Of a stretch of 38,089 nt of DNA, positions 33,534 through 38,089 are shown piece after piece; position 1 is the stretch's first letter, and every line of letters begins with the position of its first letter. The translations under genes were made by a program, and so were the position numbers. Below the pieces are notes generated by a model. The model had not been told where the DNA came from and searched no databases. It saw only the letters and a program-made list of their open reading frames with translations. This DNA comes from Daejeonella sp. (lineage in GTDB: Bacteria; Bacteroidota; Bacteroidia; Sphingobacteriales; Sphingobacteriaceae): the NCBI RefSeq assembly GCF_030684675.1, contig NZ_JAUXXZ010000067.1:1-38089 (forward strand), written 5' to 3'.

Positions 33534-34535
33534 ATGAAGCATTTAGTCCTTTTGTTTGGAATTTTAATTGGAATTGGTTCGAATTCTTTTGCACAAAAAA
33601 GTACTCTGAACTGGGTGCAGGAAACCCGGGAAGCAGCCTGGCAGGCCCGTGATTCACAGGGTGAGTTTGTGTTTAAAGGCCATATGTGGATTCTTGGAGG
33701 ATGGTTTACGCCCTCTTTACCTAATCCGCGGGACGTCTGGAAGTCGCCTGATGGAAAGAACTGGACCCGTGTCATAGAAACCGCACCCTGGCAGCATAGT
33801 GATCTTCCTGCAGCAATGATTTTTAAAAATAGAATGTGGATAATGGGAGGCCGTAAATTACCGGGCACCAATACCAGTAATCAGGTTTGGTCATCGAAAG
33901 ATGGCGCTGACTGGGTGCTGGAAACCCCCAATGCGGGATGGAGTCCAAGATTAGCACCCGGATTTGTTGTGTTTAAAGACCGTATCTGGATAATGGGCGG
34001 CACCAGTGACTTTTATAAGAACAATGATACCACCCTTTTCAATGATGTATGGTCATCGGCAGATGGTAAAGAATGGAACCTTGAACTGGCCAATGCGCCA
34101 TGGTCAAAAAGGACTCACGGACAGGCGCTCGTATTTGACGGAAAGATCTGGATTATAGGTGGTGGAACGCGCGCTCCAAAAGCAAACTCATTGAATGATG
34201 TCTGGTGTTCTGAGGATGGGGTAAACTGGACACAGGTTACTGCTGCTGCTCCATGGGATCCACGGATCTGGTTTTCTGCCCTGGTTTACCAAGACAGGAT
34301 GTGGGTATTGGGTGGCTGGGCTGAATCAGGAAATAAGGGTGATATTTGGTATTCAAAGGATGGTAAAAACTGGACAGAACTAAAATCTGATATAAAATGG
34401 AGCACCCGGCATGAACAGGCTGCCTTTGTATTTAAAGATAAAATCTGGATAGCCGGTGGTGCTGCAGAACCAAACTATTTACTGGATAGTGAGGTGTGGA
34501 GTTTGAAGGTGCCGAGGAAGTGGTTTGAGGAGTAG
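33534..34535 (+). CDS. Secreted kelch-like/galactose oxidase-like beta-propeller
   Basis: 333 residues, signal peptide to about 21 (GSNSFAQ). The mature protein is a series of about five to six blades, each with a 'FKNRMWIMGG' or 'FKDRIWIMGG' strand followed by 'VWSSKDGADW' or 'VWCSEDGVNW'. The repeated 'W-x-(S)-x-DG-x-x-W' is half kelch and half Asp-box-like. No copper ligands of galactose oxidase (Cys-Tyr pair) can be recognised, so it is probably a binding or scaffolding propeller, or an enzyme of unknown type. It lies between the lyase and the CBM9-like gene. Confidence 0.75.
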   Translation: MKHLVLLFGILIGIGSNSFAQKSTLNWVQETREAAWQARDSQGEFVFKGHMWILGGWFTPSLPNPRDVWKSPDGKNWTRVIETAPWQHSDLPAAMIFKNRMWIMGGRKLPGTNTSNQVWSSKDGADWVLETPNAGWSPRLAPGFVVFKDRIWIMGGTSDFYKNNDTTLFNDVWSSADGKEWNLELANAPWSKRTHGQALVFDGKIWIIGGGTRAPKANSLNDVWCSEDGVNWTQVTAAAPWDPRIWFSALVYQDRMWVLGGWAESGNKGDIWYSKDGKNWTELKSDIKWSTRHEQAAFVFKDKIWIAGGAAEPNYLLDSEVWSLKVPRKWFEE

Positions 34536-34540
34536 GGATG

Positions 34541-34666
34541 AATTACGAATTACGGAAATACGAATTACGGGTTGAGAACCAAGAATAGGAAATGGAATTT
34601 AATTAATGACATCTGATGTCTGATACCTCATACTTCAGACCTCAGACTTCGTACCTCATACCTCAA
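34541..34666. repeat. Simple-sequence-like intergenic repeats (AATTACGAATTACG and CAGACCTCAGACTT)
   Basis: 34541-34570 repeats (A)ATTACGAATTACGG words; 34609-34666 repeats CTGATGTCTGATACCTCATAC and CAGACCTCAGACTTCG-like words with TACCTCA units. These fill most of the 144-bp gap. They are low-complexity tandem decays of a type seen across Bacteroidota intergenic DNA and show no coding. Confidence 0.7.
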
Positions 34667-34679
34667 TAAATACACAATT

Positions 34680-35408
34680 ATGAAAAAAATATCATTCTTA
34701 CTCTTATTCGCCTTCATCTGTATGCTCTCTGTAGCGTATTCAGCCGATAAGCCTTCTGTTTACAAAGTCAAAAAACTCAAAGTTTCAATGAAAATTGATG
34801 CTAATTGGGATAAAGCGCAATGGAAGAAGGTAAAGGAAATTCCAATTGTGAATTTTATGGGGCAGCTGCCGGCATTTCAGCCTGTGGTGACTGCAAAAAT
34901 GATGTATGACAGTGAAAATGTTTATCTGATCTATAAGGTTGAAGACCGTCATGTCAGGATTCAGAATACGAAGTTTAACAGCTCTGTGTCTACTGATGCC
35001 TGCGTTGAATTCTTTTTTTCACCGGATAAGGACTGGCCACTAAGATATTTCAATGTTGAGATCAATGCCGGTGGTACAGGCTTGATGGCCTACCATAAGG
35101 ATGGCAAAAGGAATAATGTGAAAGAAGAAGATTTTAATGTTGTAGAACTTGCCCACACTTTGCCAAAAAAGCTGGAACAGGAGATTTCTGAACCTGTAAC
35201 CTGGTTCCTTGAATTCAAAATGCCGCTCTCTTTGATTTCAAAATATGCAAATTATACTCAGCCGGCAAAAGGGGTTAAATGGAAAGCCAATTTCTATAAA
35301 ACATCAAGCAGAAGCACTAATCCGCATTATATAACCTGGAATGTTGTTCAGAATCCGACTCCTCAGTTTCATCTTCCGCAATATTTTGGTACACTGGTGT
35401 TTAAATAA
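34680..35408 (+). CDS. Secreted CBM9-like (DOMON-type) sugar-binding protein
   Basis: 242 residues with a signal peptide (cleavage near AYSADK, 20-22). The mature part, about 25-242, reads as a single carbohydrate-binding family 9-like beta-sandwich: 'KVSMKIDANWDKAQWKKVKEIPIVNFMG', 'VTAKMMYDSENVYLIYKVEDRHV', 'STDACVEFFFSP', 'YFNVEINAGGTGLMAYH' and 'TWFLEFKMPLSLI'. There is no catalytic domain. Such free modules are frequent in Bacteroidota glycan loci and are thought to bind released sugar or the polymer in the periplasm or at the surface. Family inference is from strand pattern and should be taken as probable. Confidence 0.72.
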   Translation: MKKISFLLLFAFICMLSVAYSADKPSVYKVKKLKVSMKIDANWDKAQWKKVKEIPIVNFMGQLPAFQPVVTAKMMYDSENVYLIYKVEDRHVRIQNTKFNSSVSTDACVEFFFSPDKDWPLRYFNVEINAGGTGLMAYHKDGKRNNVKEEDFNVVELAHTLPKKLEQEISEPVTWFLEFKMPLSLISKYANYTQPAKGVKWKANFYKTSSRSTNPHYITWNVVQNPTPQFHLPQYFGTLVFK

Positions 35409-35460
35409 TTAGGAGCAAAGAATAAAGTCAATGAAATACTAATTTGAGATTTAGTTTTCC

Positions 35461-35505
35461 GACTTACGAATTTACATAGGCAGCATGCCGGTTAAATTCG
35501 TCACC
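35461..35505. repeat. GACTTACGAATTTA hairpin, member of the sigma-fecR gap family
   Basis: GACTTACGAATTTA at the left pairs imperfectly with TTAAATTCGTCACC at the right. The stem words are those of hairpin B at 16334 and 16453, 19 kb away. Confidence 0.75.
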
Positions 35506-35520
35506 CGATAGCTATCGGGT
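35503..35520. repeat. Perfect 18-bp palindrome ACCCGATAGCTATCGGGT
   Basis: Every base pairs with its mirror, so it can form a 9-bp cruciform or hairpin. The CCCGATAGCTATCGGG core is a common intergenic palindrome in Bacteroidota. It abuts the preceding hairpin. Confidence 0.8.
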
Positions 35521-35545
35521 CGCTTGCCCGTAATTACTATTTCCA

Positions 35546-35614
35546 ATGGTAGGTGTTTTCACAGACCATGAGATGAGAGAGCGTTTATGGTACGGTGAGA
35601 ACACCGACCAGAGG
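35546..35614 (-). repeat. GGTCGGTG-type hairpin pair, with 30-bp inverted copy of 16512-16541
   Basis: 35546-35569 is an imperfect hairpin (ATGGTAGGTG-TTTT-CACAGACCAT). 35585-35614 is the exact reverse complement of the 30 bases at 16512-16541. The order hairpin-B then GGTCGGTG hairpins is the same as in the sigma-fecR gap, so both loci carry one composite repeat. Confidence 0.85.
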
Positions 35615-35688
35615 CAATAATAAATGTTTACAGATTGGCATCAATGGACTAATAACCTTTTTTAGCTCCGAATGAAATAAACTAGAAT

Positions 35689-37050
35689 ATGGAAAATTGT
35701 GAATATTCAAGACGACAGTTTCTGAAAAAGAATTCTTTAGTGGGATTAGCTTCAATGATAGGACTTGGGCTAAGTCCGGAAATTCTTGCTTCAGAAAGGA
35801 TTGGAGAAGAAGGACAAACTGAATACCTAAGTGATAAGACAGTTATCGAAGGAAGCATTGATCAATTGGGAGGTATGTCTCTTCCGGATCTGCTGAAGTA
35901 TCACCGTAATTATCTGAGAGACATTTACATTCCAAACTGGGAGCGGGGTATTGATCATAAGTACGGTGGATTTGCCAATGCAATAAGTCCGGGTCAGGAA
36001 CCTGATTTTGAAAAGAAAGGCATGTACTTCCAGGGCAGAGCTGTCTGGATGTTCTCTTATCTGTATAATCATATCACAAATGATAAAAAGCATCTGGACG
36101 CAGCCATAAAAGGCCGTGATTTCCTGATCAAAAGTGCAATGACGGATGACTACAGATGGGCATCATTCGTGAGTCGCGATGGGACAAAGAAACTGACAGA
36201 ACCTTTGGATCATTATGGTGATATCTATATGATGCAGGGTTTGGCAGAATTGTATATCGCAACAAAAGATCCTCGAGATCTTGATCTGGCAATCAAAACG
36301 GCCATATCTGTTAAAGACAGATTATTATCTCCAACCTATCAGCATGTTGATGCACATACCGAGGCGCTGGAGCCGGGAACCCGCCGTCTTCCAAGCTGGC
36401 AACACTTTTTAGCCGCTTTAACTCCATTACTTAAAGTTAGCCGTGATCCGGCTGTTGAGCGGATTGCCCGTTATTGTGTACGTGTAATCTGTGAGCATCA
36501 CTGGCAGCCTAATGAAGGTGTTTTACTTGAATTACTCGATGATTATTTCAGACCCTATACCTTTGATGCACCAAATTGGGGTGCTTTCTATCCTCAGGGT
36601 GTAAGTGGCTGGCATTCGATTCAGGCTTGCTGGATGGTTATGAATGAAGCCTTGCGGGTTTCTCATTATCCTACCTTTAGAAAAGGCATGGAAATGGGAA
36701 TATCTACGCTCGAAAAGACCTATATTTTAGGTAAGGGAATGCCCTCAAATCCCGATTTCGGGGGTTTATCACTAAGTCATCCAAAAGCTAAATTAGTTGA
36801 GAATGGGAATTATACCTGGGGAGCCCTGGATGATGTTCTCGTGTTTGGTCTTATGACCATCGAACATACGCATGATCCGCTGGTAATCGATTATTATAAT
36901 GATTGTTTCAAGGTTTACTCAGCCAAACCCGAAAAGATTGTCACCAATGGTTTATTGCATACCCCTAGGCAATTTTTTTACTCCATAGAAATTTTGGAAA
37001 GAATTATTGCCAGAGGAGGTAAAGTTTCAGGGTTATTTGCAAAATCCTAA
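35689..37050 (+). CDS. Tat-exported AGE-family protein, copy 3 (divergent active site)
   Basis: 453 residues with a Tat signal, SRRQFLK at 7-13. It shares the overall alpha/alpha-barrel plan with the two proteins at 4287 and 5634: 'HKYGGF', 'QGRAVWMFSYLYN', 'GDIYMMQGLAELY', and the closing 'GKVSGLF'. The histidine motif reads 'GWHSIQ' where the others have 'GHGIE', so the Glu is Gln; 'WLQEEVL' becomes 'WGALDDVLVF'; and the last motif is 'LLHTPRQFF' with a single His. The acid/base histidine positions seem kept, but the surroundings differ, so a different substrate or a hydrolase-like activity is possible. It follows a composite-repeat gap and probably starts its own unit with the gene at 37130. 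Confidence 0.75.
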   Translation: MENCEYSRRQFLKKNSLVGLASMIGLGLSPEILASERIGEEGQTEYLSDKTVIEGSIDQLGGMSLPDLLKYHRNYLRDIYIPNWERGIDHKYGGFANAISPGQEPDFEKKGMYFQGRAVWMFSYLYNHITNDKKHLDAAIKGRDFLIKSAMTDDYRWASFVSRDGTKKLTEPLDHYGDIYMMQGLAELYIATKDPRDLDLAIKTAISVKDRLLSPTYQHVDAHTEALEPGTRRLPSWQHFLAALTPLLKVSRDPAVERIARYCVRVICEHHWQPNEGVLLELLDDYFRPYTFDAPNWGAFYPQGVSGWHSIQACWMVMNEALRVSHYPTFRKGMEMGISTLEKTYILGKGMPSNPDFGGLSLSHPKAKLVENGNYTWGALDDVLVFGLMTIEHTHDPLVIDYYNDCFKVYSAKPEKIVTNGLLHTPRQFFYSIEILERIIARGGKVSGLFAKS

Positions 37051-37129
37051 AAGGAAATATAAAGCCATCAACCATAATGTTATGGGTAGAAAAATAAAAT
37101 TAATAGAATAAACAAATACAAAATAAGCC

Positions 37130-37837
37130 ATGAACAATAGAATTTTAACTCTCGGATTTCTTCTATTATTTCTTCTATCAGCTCAAATCTCTTTTGCATC
37201 TGTTAGAAATTCGGTAGAGATACCATCTGATTGGCAGGAACATAAGATTTCTGCCGAAGATCTCGTGAAATGGAAATTGCTTGGAAAAGGGAAGGTATTT
37301 AATGTGTTAAATGCACAGACCTGCCTTTCAGAAGCCGAAGATAGTCAGGGAGTCATGCTGATGAGCCCGGAATCTTACGGCGATGTTATTCTAAAATATA
37401 AAGTCCTTGCACTGACTCCTGCTACGGTACTTGTAACAATCTTATCCGCTTCAGATCCCTTAGAAAAAAAAGGCTTAACTATACCGTCAGATTATGATGG
37501 TGGTATGAAATTGCTGAATGCAGATAGTAAGAATTACCTTTTTGCGTATAAAAATGCCCCTCATGGTGCAAATCCCTTCATTTTAAAAAATCCGGCATCA
37601 GTGCAAATCGCGAATGCTTCACATCCTGATATGATGGTAGCAGGGATTTATTATCAGGTGGAGATTTCCAAAATTGGTAAAGATATTCGAATGAGTATAG
37701 ATGGGAAACGGGTTGTGGAAATGCAGGATACTACTCCCCATGGAAATGGAAATATCCTGTTCAGGATTCGGGGAACTGCCGGATTAACTGCTTCATGCCT
37801 GATCAGGGATCTCAGTATTTATAAACCAGGAAATTAA
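37130..37837 (+). CDS. Secreted concanavalin-like-fold protein (DUF1961/DUF1080-like)
   Basis: 235 residues with a signal peptide (cleavage near SFA, about 23). The mature protein reads as one beta-sandwich: 'WKLLGKGKVFNVLNAQTCLSEAE', 'GDVILKYKVLALTPATVLVTILSAS', 'AGIYYQVEISKIGKDIRMSIDGKRVVEMQD' and 'GNILFRIRGTAGLTASCLIRDLSIYK'. The 'Y-x-V-E-I-x-K-x-G-x-x-I-x-x-S-I-D-G' strand pair and closing 'IRDLSIYK' match the LamG/concanavalin family that includes DUF1080 and DUF1961 proteins found beside uronate-lyase genes. A glycan-binding or hydrolytic role is possible; no catalytic residues are certain. Confidence 0.6.
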   Translation: MNNRILTLGFLLLFLLSAQISFASVRNSVEIPSDWQEHKISAEDLVKWKLLGKGKVFNVLNAQTCLSEAEDSQGVMLMSPESYGDVILKYKVLALTPATVLVTILSASDPLEKKGLTIPSDYDGGMKLLNADSKNYLFAYKNAPHGANPFILKNPASVQIANASHPDMMVAGIYYQVEISKIGKDIRMSIDGKRVVEMQDTTPHGNGNILFRIRGTAGLTASCLIRDLSIYKPGN

Positions 37838-37870
37838 CAGAACTAATCAAAAGCTATAAAGAAATATTCA

Positions 37871-38089
37871 ATGTATAAATCCAGACGGGAATTCATTAAA
37901 AAAAATTCCATAACCCTTTTAGGGACTACAGTATTATCTGCAACTTCAGGCAACCTCCTTGCTTCGACTGCCGATTTTTTGATGCCACAGACCAAGGATC
38001 TTTTATTTTTTGATGCCTTCGCCCGCATCGGTCCGAGAAGGTACAAGCATCCGGGTGAAAAGTGGCAGTTGGAAGATCTGATCAAAGAA
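37871..38089 (+). CDS. Start of a Tat-exported protein, cut by the window edge
   Basis: The ATG at 37871 opens a frame of 73 residues to the last base. It begins with a Tat signal (SRREFIKKNS at 4-13), a hydrophobic stretch and 'LLAST', followed by 'LLFFDAFARIGPRRYKHPGEKWQLEDLIKE'-like text in three short stretches: 'FFDAFARIGPR', 'HPGEKW', 'LEDLIKE'. The pattern 'FFDxxxRIGP' then 'LEDL' resembles the start of an amidohydrolase-2/TIM-barrel metal hydrolase, but that is a guess from 40 residues. Spacing of 33 bp from the previous gene suggests the same operon. The opposite-strand 80-residue frame here is a shadow. Confidence 0.8.
   Translation, partial: MYKSRREFIKKNSITLLGTTVLSATSGNLLASTADFLMPQTKDLLFFDAFARIGPRRYKHPGEKWQLEDLIKE

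Noticed and set aside
33534-34535. Galactose oxidase
   Set aside because: Only the propeller repeats are present; the copper ligands and the Cys-Tyr cofactor pair are not recognisable.
1-38089. tRNA or rRNA genes
   Set aside because: I saw no cloverleaf with a T-loop GGTTCGAATC-type motif and no rRNA-like segment in the intergenic regions.

Overview
The window looks like a chromosomal accessory region of a member of the Bacteroidota, most likely Sphingobacteriales (a Pedobacter-like genome). The signs are a SusC/SusD pair with an N-terminal STN domain on SusC, an ECF sigma/FecR anti-sigma pair just upstream, few clear Shine-Dalgarno sites, TAnnTTTG-type promoter boxes, and many short intergenic palindromic repeats typical of that phylum. 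Lineage is inferred from style, not from a marker gene.

Layout. Bases 1-260 hold the 3' end of a probable IS200-like transposase and its end hairpin. Bases 264-3871 hold a convergent pair: a class A beta-lactamase-fold serine hydrolase (+) and a TonB-dependent outer-membrane beta-barrel protein (-). From 4287 to the right edge every gene is on the + strand, and the whole stretch reads as one large polysaccharide-utilisation-type locus. Block 1 (4287-15337): two Tat-exported AGE-family (N-acylglucosamine 2-epimerase fold) proteins, an aldo/keto reductase, a PL10-like pectate lyase, a sorbosone dehydrogenase-like lipoprotein fused to cytochrome c, a lipoprotein RidA, a NagB-like sugar isomerase/deaminase, a Tat-exported SelA-like PLP enzyme and a secreted amidohydrolase. 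Block 2 (15720-23107): ECF sigma, FecR, SusC and SusD, closed by a strong terminator. Block 3 (23427-38089): a transglutaminase-like protein, M28 peptidase, DUF4861 protein, ceramidase-like amidase, heparinase II/III-type lyase, kelch-like propeller, CBM9-like protein, a third AGE-family protein, a concanavalin-like-fold protein and the start of another Tat-exported protein.

Working together (inference): SusC/D imports oligosaccharides under sigma/anti-sigma control; the two lyase-type enzymes suggest a uronic-acid-containing glycan; the epimerases, reductase, dehydrogenase and PLP/RidA/amidohydrolase set would process the released, probably N-acylated, sugars. Most of the set carries export signals, so an unusually large part of the sugar chemistry appears to be periplasmic. 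The best candidate for something new is the 9679-15337 stretch: a possible periplasmic oxidation, deacylation and deamination route in which a Tat-exported PLP enzyme is paired with a lipid-anchored RidA.

The intergenic spaces are rich in structure: a four-copy 22-bp tandem repeat with an inverted arm (15377-15514), a 119-bp tandem duplication of paired hairpins between sigma and FecR, a related composite repeat 19 kb away (35461-35614), and a terminator-like hairpin pointing the wrong way just upstream of susC that could end an antisense RNA.
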